This document shows, piece by piece, positions 33,644 to 42,508 of a stretch of 43,724 nucleotides of DNA; the first letter of the stretch is position 1; every line of letters starts with the position of its first letter. The notes beneath the pieces are model-generated. The model saw only the letters and a list, made by a program, of their open reading frames with translations, searched no databases and had not been told where the DNA came from. The position numbers and the translations under genes are program-made. The stretch comes from Dendronalium phyllosphericum CENA369 (GTDB taxonomy: Bacteria; Cyanobacteriota; Cyanobacteriia; Cyanobacteriales; Nostocaceae), in assembly GCF_016056275.1 (NCBI RefSeq), contig NZ_JAECZA010000007.1, positions 52,346-96,069 of the forward strand. The letters are read 5' to 3'.

Positions 33644-34627
33644 ATGGATCGTGAAGAAGAATCGAGAAAAAGAAAACAAAGGCCCTCTCCCGGTTCCGAT
33701 AGCGGCGAAGAGGCTGCGAGGCAGAATCCAGGACAACGGAATACGGATAGGCAGCATGGGTCAGGAAGTTCGCCACAGTTTAACTTGGGCAATATACCTC
33801 ATCGTCCTGCGCAACAACCAGCGCAAGAAGAGATACCAGATGCCCCAAGTGGCGTAGCAGCAGAAAGCTCTGGCCAACGTGTCAAACAGAGGTTGTTTGT
33901 AGGAGAAGGAAACTTCAGTGCCAGTTTAGCTATGGCGAAAAAGCATCCAGATACGGCACAAGGAATTCATGCGACAAGCTATGAACCAGAAAACCACGAA
34001 CTTTTTAAAGAAGGTAGCGAAGCAGCGGCAAATATACAAGAATTACGGAAGATGGGAGCAAAAATCAGCCATGGCATTGATGCGACCAAGCTGAAACAGT
34101 ATCATGGTGAGGAAAGTAAACTTGGTACTGAGAAGTTTGATAAAGCCTACTTCCATCATCCTCGTGGGAAGAGAAAAGGAAAATCAGCAAAGAAACTTTC
34201 ACACAGTTTTGCAAAATCAGCGCTTGACGTATTAACAGATGAAGGAAAAATCCATTTATCGATACCCTCCAGTAAAACCTATGAGCAAGGAAATGAGCAA
34301 GGAAATGAGCAAGGAAAAGTACAAACAGCAGCGCATACAAGGAACAGCCGATATGGAGGCAAATTTGTCAGGGACACTCAGGATTTAGGCTACAAGTTAC
34401 AGGAGAAGCGTAAAGGTATAAAGGAGAGATATGGATCGCAAGGATTCTCACATACAATAACTGGTAAGGCAGAAAGTCATGATAATCTCGTATCTAATGA
34501 ATATGTATTCCAGAGAAGTGATAACAAAGGAGAAAAAAGTCCAAAAGAATATTCAGAAATAGATACAGGTTCTGGAACTGAATCTACCGGATCGGAGGAA
34601 AAAAGAAAGGAAGAAATGGAACAATAA
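33644..34627 (+). CDS. BMT5-like (DUF2431) domain protein with disordered tails
   Basis: A 327-residue protein. Residues 1-80 are polar and low-complexity. Residues about 82-285 match the eukaryotic BMT5 (25S rRNA uridine-N3 methyltransferase) domain: VGEGNFSASLAMA at 86-98, ATSYEPE at 110-116, NIQELRKMGAKI, GIDATKL at 144-150, FDKAYFHHPRGKRKGKS from 165 (BMT5 FDRIIFNFPH), then SALDVLTDEGKIHLSI. The tail after 290 is Glu/Lys/Ser-rich. A run EQGNEQGNEQG near 214 reflects a 12-base tandem repeat. AAGGA lies eight bases before the ATG. The gene is divergent from the baseplate operon. A methyltransferase fold is likely; substrate and activity are unknown. It could be an injection-system cargo, but nothing in the sequence proves that. 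Confidence 0.7.
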   Translation: MDREEESRKRKQRPSPGSDSGEEAARQNPGQRNTDRQHGSGSSPQFNLGNIPHRPAQQPAQEEIPDAPSGVAAESSGQRVKQRLFVGEGNFSASLAMAKKHPDTAQGIHATSYEPENHELFKEGSEAAANIQELRKMGAKISHGIDATKLKQYHGEESKLGTEKFDKAYFHHPRGKRKGKSAKKLSHSFAKSALDVLTDEGKIHLSIPSSKTYEQGNEQGNEQGKVQTAAHTRNSRYGGKFVRDTQDLGYKLQEKRKGIKERYGSQGFSHTITGKAESHDNLVSNEYVFQRSDNKGEKSPKEYSEIDTGSGTESTGSEEKRKEEMEQ

Positions 34628-34723
34628 AGTAAGAGTGAAAGGAAAAAAGCGAGTTTTGTAGAAAAAAATCGAATAACTGATAACAAGTCTAATCTACGGT
34701 TAAAAATCCGTATGTTAGGTTAA

Positions 34724-34908
34724 TAGACCTGTTGCATGAATACGATTATCCCCTCAGATTGCAAGTCTGGGGCTACACAAACAAAGCCTGCCTATCGCGC
34801 TTGCACTGTGCTTCGCGCACCACGTAGGCTAAATGTATGATTGAAGTTGAAAAATCTAGTTTATACAGCCACCAATTCAATTCATTAAATATTCGTGCAA
34901 GAGGTCTA
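34724..34908. mobile_element. 185-bp MITE
   Basis: The ends TAGACCTGTTGCATGAAT and ATTCGTGCAAGAGGTCTA are inverted repeats with 16 of 18 bases matching. Inside are a CCCCTCAGATTGCAAGTCTGGGG stem-like segment and an AGCCTGCC...GTAGGCT palindrome. It is noncoding and lies between the BMT5-like gene and the small gene at 35049. Confidence 0.75.
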
Positions 34909-35048
34909 TCTAGATATTGTTGACAAAAAACTCTTTTCAACTATTTCTAAAATAGACATAAGTCTATTCACATTTCATAGTCTACTGAACTAGTATCAAC
35001 TTAATTGAGGCTACTCTCTAATATCGTTTCAACTATGAGGTGAAAATC

Positions 35049-35243
35049 ATGGAGTCAATTGGATACTTTTTTGCTAGAGTTTTCGGCGGATTTCTTGATA
35101 GGCTATCAGATCAAATGAGATACAAAATAACCGATATTGCTGAATCTAAAATCAGAGAAGCAGTTGATAAACCATTTAATCAAAGTACAACAAACAACCA
35201 GCAAACAACAACCGAGCGCCAAGATAAAAACACCAAATATTAA
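35049..35243 (+). CDS. small protein of unknown function
   Basis: A 64-residue frame opening MESIGYFFARVFGGFLDRLS. The start at 35049 is chosen because GAGG lies eight bases upstream; a GTG nine bases earlier overlaps that site. The first half could form an amphipathic or membrane-associated helix with aromatic and Gly residues; the second half is Gln/Thr/Asn-rich. It does not match a family I recognise. The good ribosome-binding site and the strong palindrome downstream argue that it is real, but it is short. Confidence 0.5.
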   Translation: MESIGYFFARVFGGFLDRLSDQMRYKITDIAESKIREAVDKPFNQSTTNNQQTTTERQDKNTKY

Positions 35244-35301
35244 TTGAGAGTATGTCACTTCATTGAAAGAAAACTAGAGCAATGAAAACTGTCTATTAGT
35301 C

Positions 35302-35502
35302 CTAAATAAGTAAGGATAGATAGCCAGAAATCTGTAGCAACTCATTAAAGTGATGGATGAAATACCAGATAGTTCTAATATGGTTTTCTAACTTTTCGGA
35401 GAATGACAAGGTTTATCCAACCAAACGTGAAACTCTGTGACATAAAGTACAGTTAAATCTCTCAATGCTGTTAGTTTTACCACTGGTTTTGCTAACGGCT
35501 TT
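35302..35502 (-). pseudogene. C-terminal fragment of an IS1-type transposase
   Basis: The minus strand reads KAVSKTSGKTNSIERFN, then TLCHRVSRLVG, a stop, then TLSFSEKLENHIRTIWYFIH and HFNELL. This is the C-terminal part of cyanobacterial IS1-family transposases (normally ERFN-TLR-R-SRLVRKTLSFSK). The in-frame TAA replaces the expected Lys codon. The N-terminal half is missing. Confidence 0.75.
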
Positions 35503-35518
35503 TTAGATTATGAAATTG

Positions 35519-35554
35519 TAGCAAAAAAGAAAGCGATCGCTTTCTTTTTTGCTA
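35519..35554. terminator. 36-bp perfect palindrome centred on HIP1, likely bidirectional terminator
   Basis: The sequence is perfectly self-complementary over 36 bases. Its centre is GCGATCGC, flanked by AAAGAAA/TTTCTTT and ending in AAAAAA/TTTTTT tracts. On either strand the hairpin ends in a T-run, so it can stop transcription from the left (small gene) and from the right (FHA gene). Confidence 0.75.
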
Positions 35555-35679
35555 TCTAATAATATTTTAAGCGCCCTGGTTTATGTTTTATCTCAGAAGA
35601 AAGTTGCAAAACTAATATTCTAACTCTAGATTCACTTGCTAACTAAACAAAGATGAGTTTCATACATTGCAATTTAAAT

Positions 35680-36216
35680 TTAATTATCGCTTAACTCAAC
35701 TTGTAAGCAAATCAACTGCTCTTGACCTAGCTGTAATTTATCTCCATGATTCAATGGATGGGGCGCTCCACGAGGTAATAATTTATCATTAAGGTAGCTA
35801 CCATTGCGGCTATCATCAACAATCATGTAAGCTTGTTGAGCAAGATCCCAGTACAGATGAGCATGGGTGCGAGAGATGATACCTGCATGGGGCAGTCCTG
35901 TTAAATCTATGTCAGGTCGCATACCGTTAGCTAGACTTTGACGACCGATGGTGCCAGACTCCCTAAGCAATACAAAACTTTGTTTGTTGGGATGAAGCAA
36001 CTTCAACTGAGGACGTTCTTGGTTATTGATTTTTGATGATAACTGAGGCGAAGGAGCCGAAATTTGAGCATGGTGGGCTGCCGAGGCTACCATAGCAGGG
36101 GCTTGTACTGCCTGTGCTAAGGAAGTACCGCACATTGGGCAAATCTTAGCGTTGTGCGGTAGTACCTGATTAAAGAAAGAGCAGCTTGGTTCCGGACAAC
36201 GATGAGTTTGGGCCAT
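35680..36216 (-). CDS. FHA domain protein with N-terminal zinc ribbon
   Basis: A 178-residue protein. Residues 7-29 hold four Cys in two pairs (C7, C12, C26, C29), a zinc-ribbon type. After a linker the FHA domain (about 75-172) has GTIGRQ, ISRTHAHLYWD and NGSYLND, the residues that bind phosphothreonine. FHA domains read phosphorylated partners. The gene follows the kinase-like gene by 14 bases on the same strand, so the two probably work together, although the kinase looks inactive. No membrane segment is seen. Confidence 0.9.
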   Translation of the reverse strand: MAQTHRCPEPSCSFFNQVLPHNAKICPMCGTSLAQAVQAPAMVASAAHHAQISAPSPQLSSKINNQERPQLKLLHPNKQSFVLLRESGTIGRQSLANGMRPDIDLTGLPHAGIISRTHAHLYWDLAQQAYMIVDDSRNGSYLNDKLLPRGAPHPLNHGDKLQLGQEQLICLQVELSDN

Positions 36217-36230
36217 AGTAATTGCGCTTC

Positions 36231-38357
36231 CTAACGATTGCGAATAGATGACGATAAAGTGTAGTTTTTAGGTGCAGCTTGCAGTGGCACAAGACCTGCT
36301 TGCTGAAGGAGATACTGCCCATCTTGAGTTTTAAGAAAATTAGCGAAGAGCGGCCCCGATACATGCCCAGGCAAATTATTATCTCTAGGATAGGCAATAA
36401 TTAACGACGTGCTGAGTGGATAGGTTGCCGTATGAAAAGCCGATATATTAGGCAAGGGCTTTTTCTCTAGACAGAGATTGTCTGACGGAGAAATAGGTTG
36501 CATTGTGCCGTTGGTGGTTTCTCTCAGCAGGGGTTGTACTGGGTCTGCATTTTCTTGGGCAATAGCTAGGGGGTAAATCTTGCATTGATCCCAGGTTTGG
36601 GTCAACAGTCCGAAACTAATTGAGCCAGCTTCAGTTTTTTGCGCCTGCTTTTCTCCAACTGCGATGGAGCGCAAGGTATCAAAGGTTGAACGTTGCTCAA
36701 TCTGATTAAATTGGGCAATCAGACTCGGATCGTTGCCTAAAACTTTTTGTTGGAACAGGTGTAATGCTTCAGGTTCCTTCGGTCGATAGGGTTTAATCGG
36801 CAGGTCAGGAAAATTTGCACCTAGCTGTTTCCAGTTGGTAAGTCGCCCTGTAAAAATTTGCTGCAATTGGACAAGACTAATCTTGCCTTGCAACGCACTT
36901 GGTAGATTTTGACTTTTATAGGCAGGTACATAGACTAAAAGACCATCGTAGGCAATGGTTTCTTGAATTAACCCTTCAGGCAGTTGGGTTGATAAACTGA
37001 CGATCGCAAAATTTGCCTTGGCGTTTGCTGCGAGAACTTCATCGAGTGGAAACTGTTGAGGGGCATAAGTTCGGTAGCTAAAAATAGCTGCCGTATCTAA
37101 CTTGGGCTGGGTTAGGAACTCTCTAATTTTGCGATCGCTTGCGGGCTTCTTGTCCAAGACTATTGTCCAAGTTCCCAGCGCTTCTCCTGTATAGGGATAC
37201 TGTCCTGGCACAATACCATTAACATCTGCAAACGATGGCAAAAGCTGCTTAAAGCTAGTCATCTCTGCATAAGAATTTGACATCAATCGGGGCAATAGCA
37301 ACCACAATAGCCCTCCCAATAGAGGCAAAGCAAGTAAACTCAAAAGCCAATACTTGCGAGATTTCGATTTCGCTGGCGATGGGTTAAGATTTCCTTGAAA
37401 ACCAGCAACCGTTTCCGGTTGAGGCAGTTTAATCAAAGCTTGACGTGCCTCTGCCGCAGAGTTGAACGGAGTTTCTAACCCTAGCAAACGAAGCAAAAAA
37501 TCTTTCAGGGGCGGATCGTCTTGGGGCCAGTGTTGAGCCTCGCGGGGATTTAGGGGTGTGTCAGAGCCAGAGTGAATCCCTTCAGCCGTCCAGAGAGCAA
37601 ACGCGATCGCTCCCAGATCGATTAAGTCTTGTTGCGGTAACAACACTTGGGGCGGGGCGGGGACAAAAAGCTGCTCCCAGGATGCCAGATCGCAGATATA
37701 GACATAGCCGTTATCGCTGATAACCAAGCTGTCAAGCCCCAAGTTGCCGTGGGCAATTCCTGTTGCTTGGGAGGCAAAACTCGATGGCTGACTATGGAGG
37801 AAATGTAGCGATTGTAGCGTTTGATTTAGGACTTGTCGCACTCGCGATGCCCAAAAGGCTCCTGTCTCTGTTAAAGCCTGCTTCAAGGTAGGAAGTGCGG
37901 CGATTTCGCCGGAAAAAATCAGATAGACGCGATCGCTAGATGAATCGGCAATGATATCTGATGGACTGACCAAGCGAAACTCCCGAGCCTTTGGGGTAGT
38001 TAAATTGCCCTTGGTGACTCGATCTAAGGCTGTTCTGCGCTGTTGTGCTTCTACAGCATTAAAATATTGCTTAGGCAGTAAATACTCCTTCACTACAACG
38101 GATTGACCATTGCTAGTCTGAGTTGCTTTGTAAAGCCGTCCCATTCCCTGAGACCTAAGTATTTCAGAAATGCGATAAATGCCTAAGCTGCCCCGGAGTT
38201 GAGTTGGAACTGGCAATGTCGTGGGGAATCCGCATTCCAGACAAAACTTAGCACCCGGTATCTTCTCAGTAGTTTCTATCGGCTTTCGACAGCCCAGAGG
38301 CGCATTTTCGGTACATTGGTAGAATTTAGCTAGCGTATTAGAATTAACAATAGGCAT
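36231..38357 (-). CDS. membrane pseudokinase fused to a substrate-binding-like domain
   Basis: A 708-residue protein with four parts. A zinc ribbon uses C15, C23, C39 and C42. A protein-kinase-like domain (about 58-312) keeps the Lys90 of VVVKEY, but the HRD motif is HGN (203-205), the DFG is CDL (222-224), and the Gly-rich loop is SQGMG. One transmembrane helix lies near 336-357. An extracytoplasmic region (about 365-700) resembles PstS-type phosphate-binding proteins (LQQIFTGRLTNWKQLG, LAIAQENADP, FANFLKTQDGQYLLQQAGLV). Without the catalytic Asp it is probably a pseudokinase that senses a ligand outside and signals inside by binding. It sits 46 bases after the response regulator gene and just before the FHA gene. 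Confidence 0.85.
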   Translation of the reverse strand: MPIVNSNTLAKFYQCTENAPLGCRKPIETTEKIPGAKFCLECGFPTTLPVPTQLRGSLGIYRISEILRSQGMGRLYKATQTSNGQSVVVKEYLLPKQYFNAVEAQQRRTALDRVTKGNLTTPKAREFRLVSPSDIIADSSSDRVYLIFSGEIAALPTLKQALTETGAFWASRVRQVLNQTLQSLHFLHSQPSSFASQATGIAHGNLGLDSLVISDNGYVYICDLASWEQLFVPAPPQVLLPQQDLIDLGAIAFALWTAEGIHSGSDTPLNPREAQHWPQDDPPLKDFLLRLLGLETPFNSAAEARQALIKLPQPETVAGFQGNLNPSPAKSKSRKYWLLSLLALPLLGGLLWLLLPRLMSNSYAEMTSFKQLLPSFADVNGIVPGQYPYTGEALGTWTIVLDKKPASDRKIREFLTQPKLDTAAIFSYRTYAPQQFPLDEVLAANAKANFAIVSLSTQLPEGLIQETIAYDGLLVYVPAYKSQNLPSALQGKISLVQLQQIFTGRLTNWKQLGANFPDLPIKPYRPKEPEALHLFQQKVLGNDPSLIAQFNQIEQRSTFDTLRSIAVGEKQAQKTEAGSISFGLLTQTWDQCKIYPLAIAQENADPVQPLLRETTNGTMQPISPSDNLCLEKKPLPNISAFHTATYPLSTSLIIAYPRDNNLPGHVSGPLFANFLKTQDGQYLLQQAGLVPLQAAPKNYTLSSSIRNR

Positions 38358-38403
38358 AAAATATTCTCAGTATTTAGGGCTAAACCAAAATGATTGAACG
38401 CAA

Positions 38404-39093
38404 TTACGATTGAATCAGATTCATCTTGATGGCTACCACAATGGCTTGTGTCCGACTTGTTACTTGTAGCTTTAAAAAAATATTAGTAAGATGAACCTTA
38501 ACAGTAGCCACTGAAATGTAGAGTTGCTTGGCAATTTCATCGTTTGAGGCTCCTTGAACGAGCCAATATAAAACATCGTTTTCTCTCTCGGACAGGTTGC
38601 AGGGCTGACCGAGCTGTGAGGGTAATGAGGCTTGGGTTTTTTGGAATTTTCTAAAGAAGCCAGTGGCAACTTCAGGTGGTAAATAGATTTGGTTCTGCAT
38701 AACAGTGGCGATCGCATCTAGCAACTGCTGTGCAACCTGACCTTTAAATACATAGCCATTCGCCCCCAATTGCATAGCTTGATAAATCCAGTAGTCTTCT
38801 TGATGACCCGATAGAACAAGGGTTTTACTCGATGCATTGCTGTCTCGCAGCTGCTGTAAAAGGGAGAGACCATCTCCCTCAATTAATTCCATGTCAATTA
38901 GAATTAAGTCGGGAGTATGTTCCTTGGTAAGGGATAAAGCCAGAGCGGGATGATCCGCTTCTCCAATCACGTTAATGGCTCTATCCTGAATCTGAGAAAG
39001 GCTGAGGAAAGTTCTGATTCCAGTCCGAAATTGGCGATCGTCATCGACTAAAAGTGTCGATAGGGTTTTGCTTTGTTCGACTTGGCTTAACAT
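38404..39093 (-). CDS. NarL/FixJ-type response regulator
   Basis: A 229-residue two-domain regulator. The receiver has VDDD, Asp67 in LILIDMEL, Ser in VLSGHQ, and Lys in VFKG. The C-terminal LuxR-type helix-turn-helix (about 163-225) reads [20 protein letters not shown], then [20 protein letters not shown]. It activates or represses promoters when phosphorylated. Its start overlaps the end of the upstream histidine kinase gene by seven bases, so that kinase is its likely partner. It is followed by the pseudokinase gene. Confidence 0.95.
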   Translation of the reverse strand: MLSQVEQSKTLSTLLVDDDRQFRTGIRTFLSLSQIQDRAINVIGEADHPALALSLTKEHTPDLILIDMELIEGDGLSLLQQLRDSNASSKTLVLSGHQEDYWIYQAMQLGANGYVFKGQVAQQLLDAIATVMQNQIYLPPEVATGFFRKFQKTQASLPSQLGQPCNLSERENDVLYWLVQGASNDEIAKQLYISVATVKVHLTNIFLKLQVTSRTQAIVVAIKMNLIQS

Positions 39094-40268
39094 GCGGCAT
39101 TCTCCTTTGATAAGTCAATGGATGAAATCAATCGAGGTAGGCTGATGGAAAATTCTGCACCTTTTTGGGGTGCATTTCTTGCCCATAGTTTTCCTCCGTG
39201 GTCGAGTACAATTTTTTGAGCAATGGCTAATCCTAAACCTGTTCCCTCTGAACGACGAGTATAGAAAGGCTCAAATAGCTTCTGTAAATCCTCTGAGGAA
39301 AGACCGGGGCCTTCATCTCTCAAGGTGAGCAAAACATCGCCCTGCTGCTCTTGCCAATCAATGAAAATTGTTGCCCCTTGGGGACTAAAATGAATAGCAT
39401 TACTCAATAAATTAGCGATCGCTTGTTTGATTTGAAGTGGATCGACTTTCAAAGTCAGCGAGCGATCTGTGCAACAAACCTGAATATCTTTCTCTGAAAT
39501 CCAGCCTTGAAAATCTTCTAGCGTTTTATAAACGAGACTACGGAGATCCTGCGGTACAATCTGCAACTTTTTACTGCTTGCAGACTGCATAATCTCAGTG
39601 AGAGTTTGATTTAAGCCACGAGCAGTCTGGCAAATAACTGAAGCTTGTTCTTGCTCTTTACTCGTAGGCAAAAGACGACTGAGATTATGAGCGTAGAGAT
39701 TAATTAAACCCAAAGGATGACGTAATTGATGCCCCACTCGTTGAATAAGATGTTCTAAAATTTGAATCTTCTGGCGGTGTTGCCAGTTTTGTTGATGTTC
39801 GTCTAAATATTCACCGATACTGGCAGCCGTTCGCTTGATGAATTGCCGATGAGTATGTGATAAAGGCCCGTTAGCAAATAATAATAAGTATTGATTAGAT
39901 TGACTTGATTCACCAAAATGACAATAATAAAAGCCTTTTTCTATTGTTTCTGAATCAATCGGCTTTAGTGCGAGAGCGGATGAAACACTAGTTAACCAAC
40001 CTTCTCTCTGTAAGTAAGCTAGGGTCTCTTTCGCAAAAGCAAAAGGCATTTGAGAGGCTTCAAGAACTTGTTGACTGGACATCTGCGGATCTTGATAAAC
40101 CACTCTCGTCCATTGAATCTGCGGTTGAGCTGCTAGTTGATCGATCTGTAGCTGTAAGAAATGCTTTAGTTTTTGGGTGTAATACTGGGGAGTCCCTTTT
40201 TCTGACTGAGGACTCAAGTTTTTTAAGAGTTTGAGACCTATGCCTGGGTTATCTATGAGACTATCCAT
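39087..40268 (-). CDS. soluble sensor histidine kinase
   Basis: A 393-residue kinase without membrane segments. The N-terminal 160 residues form a GAF-like or unassigned sensory region. The dimerisation domain has His180 in [10 protein letters not shown], a variant of HELRTPL. The ATPase domain has the N-box [13 protein letters not shown]1 DEGPGL, the F-box FEPFYTRR and G2 GTGLGLAI, all intact. GGAGGAAGT precedes the ATG. It overlaps the NarL-type regulator gene by seven bases and heads a four-gene minus-strand unit. A HisKA-type kinase with a NarL-type regulator is a less usual pairing. Confidence 0.93.
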   Translation of the reverse strand: MDSLIDNPGIGLKLLKNLSPQSEKGTPQYYTQKLKHFLQLQIDQLAAQPQIQWTRVVYQDPQMSSQQVLEASQMPFAFAKETLAYLQREGWLTSVSSALALKPIDSETIEKGFYYCHFGESSQSNQYLLLFANGPLSHTHRQFIKRTAASIGEYLDEHQQNWQHRQKIQILEHLIQRVGHQLRHPLGLINLYAHNLSRLLPTSKEQEQASVICQTARGLNQTLTEIMQSASSKKLQIVPQDLRSLVYKTLEDFQGWISEKDIQVCCTDRSLTLKVDPLQIKQAIANLLSNAIHFSPQGATIFIDWQEQQGDVLLTLRDEGPGLSSEDLQKLFEPFYTRRSEGTGLGLAIAQKIVLDHGGKLWARNAPQKGAEFSISLPRLISSIDLSKENAAC

Positions 40269-40374
40269 ACTTCCTCCAGATTATATGCTGTACTTCTCTG
40301 TGACAAAAAGTGAATGAGATGGTAAGGCAGCAGAATGGTTTTTCCGCAGAGTCTTGAAAGCATTTCACACCTAA
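40269..40374. other. upstream region of the histidine kinase operon
   Basis: A short spacer that should hold the promoter of the kinase gene. Nothing specific stands out except AT-rich runs. It borders an IS6-type transposase scrap. Confidence 0.35.
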
Positions 40375-40527
40375 TTGCCGCACGTCATTACAGTGGATAA
40401 AAATGCAGCTTACTTAAAAGCTATCAAGACATTGAAAGGCGATGAAACACTAGAACAGACAACCCAGTTGCGGCAAAAGAACATCATTGAAAAAACTCAT
40501 CGACTCTTTGTTTACGAGCAAGCATAA
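40375..40527 (+). pseudogene. fragment of an IS6-type transposase
   Basis: The plus strand reads VITVDKNAAYLKAIKTLK, then GDETLEQTTQLRQKNIIEKT, HRLF and a stop. This matches the region around the second catalytic Asp (VDKNAAYPKAI) and the N-I-I-E-x-H-R motif of IS6-family transposases. Both ends are missing, so it is a dead remnant. Confidence 0.7.
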
Positions 40528-40656
40528 TTAACGACTTAAAGCTAAAGCCGAATTTACACTTCTGTATTACTCATTGGGATAACTAAAATCAGAATATGCA
40601 TTCTTTGAGATCGGCTGACGCAAAAATTGTCTAAAAGCTTAATAGACAACGCTTAT

Positions 40657-40854
40657 TCACGCAAAACACCATCTGAGCCTATGACTTAGCGGTGGAGTAA
40701 GTACATACGTACGTTTAAAGGATGTCCTCGAAAAAACTCCATTCCTACCCCCAAATCCAAAGATAAAGTCATTTTCTTCCTTGCCATCAATAAAGTCGTT
40801 GTAGGCTGTACCAAAAGCGATATTATTGCCGTCGTTTCCAATCATCTTCGACAT
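40657..40854 (-). pseudogene. truncated RTX (calcium-binding repeat) protein
   Basis: From ATG at 40854, with AAGGAG six bases upstream, the frame encodes MSKMIGNDGNNIAFGTAYND then FIDGKEENDFIFGFGG, two RTX-type nonapeptide repeats that usually open large secreted hemolysin-type proteins. After about 36 residues the repeat pattern ends and the frame goes on through unrelated sequence for 29 residues. The start region looks intact, so this appears to be the head of a longer gene cut by mobile DNA. Minimal function is expected. Confidence 0.6.
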
Positions 40855-41311
40855 AGTTCTCCTTGAGAATTGCAAATTAATCTTGTGCGAACTGCATTTA
40901 TCGTAGAGATTCAGCCAAAGATAAACATCTGAAAAACGTCTCGCATTCCACCACAACTAATTAGATAAATTATTTATGACTTTAGTTTTGTGCTAAGTAA
41001 ATATCTCTATATCTTTCGTTGTGGGTCAAAACATCTATTACAACGAAAGTTATAAACATCTGAATTGCTATGGTGCTAAAGATAAAGTTAAGAGTAGAAT
41101 GACGCTAAGTTTAGTTATTTGTTGAGGCAAGCTAGGTGAGCGGGGGTACTGGGGGAGACAATAAAATCAAGCTACTTATTTAGAAGTATAGTAGTAAGAG
41201 TTACTAGTAATTGCGCTTTACTCTCCAAGCCTCCCCATCTCCCCCAGCTTATTTTAGTGAGATTAAGTTAAGAGTATTTAATGAAAGAAAGCTTTGCATC
41301 CAGGTACTTCT
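40855..41311. other. noncoding spacer with a G/C inverted repeat
   Basis: A spacer between the RTX remnant and a histidine kinase gene. TGGGGGAGA near 41150 and TCTCCCCCA near 41238 are perfect nine-base inverted copies, in the style of the dispersed repeats elsewhere in the window. No gene is evident. Confidence 0.45.
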
Positions 41312-42508
41312 ATGAACCTGTTACTTTCCATCCGCCCTAATCCTTTTCGCTTTTTGCTTTACACCGAATGGGTGATGCTCATCTGCTGTGCTTCACTCGC
41401 TGTAATTGAAGGTCTAGAAAACCGAGGTATACCAATTCAACATGTGCTGATCTTGGTCTTGCTTGGTTTAATGGGTTTGAGATTACCAAGCGGTCGTCTC
41501 TGGGTCAAAGTGTTATATACTGCGATCGCAATTACTTTGATTTTTAGCGGCACAGCATTGGGATATCTCCATATATTGCCAACGCTGTATCTAATTGTGA
41601 TGATTCGCAGTTGCTTTTTGTTTGGATCGTGCGGGCGCTTAATTGTGGCAGGTTTGTGCTTTATTCTGTTTTTGGTACATCAAGAACAGTATCTTCAAAG
41701 CGTTATCCTGGCAGTGCCACCGGAACAACAACAGCGATTTTGGATGCATCAATTGGCAGAAATGTTGATGTTTGCATTGGGATTATTCTTAGTTTTGCAA
41801 TTAGTAAATATATTGCTCATCGAGCAAAAGACGCGCAAACAACTCAGTGTTGCCCACGAGCAACTGCAACAGTATGCTTTGCAAATAGAAGACTTGGCGG
41901 CTGTCCAAGAACGTAACCGCATCGCCCGCGAAATTCACGATTCTTTAGGTCACGCGCTGACAGCTCTCAACGTGCAGATCCAAACAGCAATCAGACTTTG
42001 GTCTGTTAACCCAGCTTCGGCCGAGTCATTTCTGACTCAAGCTCAACGGCTAGCAGAAATAGCAATGAAGGAGGTGCGCCAATCTGTGAGGGCGTTGCGA
42101 GAAGATGTGCCAGACGAGCAACCTTTAGAAGATGCGATCGCATCTTTGGTGGAAGATTTTCGTCAAAGTACTGGTTTGTTTCCCACTACTAAAATCAAGT
42201 TAGAAGTAATTGTACCACTGGCTGTAGTCAGGACTTTATATCGAATTGTTCAGGAAGCCTTGACTAATATTTTCAAATATGCAGAAGCTACAGAAGTCAA
42301 AATTGAGATCGTTGCAACCAACGACAGTATAAACCTGCGAGTTGAGGATAACGGTAAGGGATTCAATTTCAACGAAAAAATTACTGGATTTGGCATTCAA
42401 GGGATGCGAGAACGAGTCGCTGCCTTAGAAGGTGACTTTCATCTGGAAACCGAGCCTGATTGTGGTTGTAGGATAATAGTTAAATTGCCATTGCGGCCAG
42501 ACAGTTGA
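41312..42508 (+). CDS. membrane sensor histidine kinase (HisKA_3, NarX/DesK-like)
   Basis: Start is ATG at 41312 (398 residues); a TTG 18 bases earlier is less likely. The N-terminal 170 residues hold about five hydrophobic segments, so the sensor is in the membrane. The HisKA_3 domain has His209 in ARNRIAREIHDSLGH-type sequence (here RNRIAREIHDSLGHALTAL). The ATPase domain carries IVQEALTNIFKYAEAT, G1 VEDNGKGF and GFGIQGMRERV. This class pairs with NarL-type regulators, and such a gene follows 238 bases downstream on the same strand. The signal is unknown. Confidence 0.93.
   Translation: MNLLLSIRPNPFRFLLYTEWVMLICCASLAVIEGLENRGIPIQHVLILVLLGLMGLRLPSGRLWVKVLYTAIAITLIFSGTALGYLHILPTLYLIVMIRSCFLFGSCGRLIVAGLCFILFLVHQEQYLQSVILAVPPEQQQRFWMHQLAEMLMFALGLFLVLQLVNILLIEQKTRKQLSVAHEQLQQYALQIEDLAAVQERNRIAREIHDSLGHALTALNVQIQTAIRLWSVNPASAESFLTQAQRLAEIAMKEVRQSVRALREDVPDEQPLEDAIASLVEDFRQSTGLFPTTKIKLEVIVPLAVVRTLYRIVQEALTNIFKYAEATEVKIEIVATNDSINLRVEDNGKGFNFNEKITGFGIQGMRERVAALEGDFHLETEPDCGCRIIVKLPLRPDS

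Noticed and set aside
34065-34340. Minus-strand frame inside the BMT5-like gene
   Set aside because: Hydrophobic shadow of the Lys/Glu/Gln-rich plus-strand coding sequence, with no independent support.
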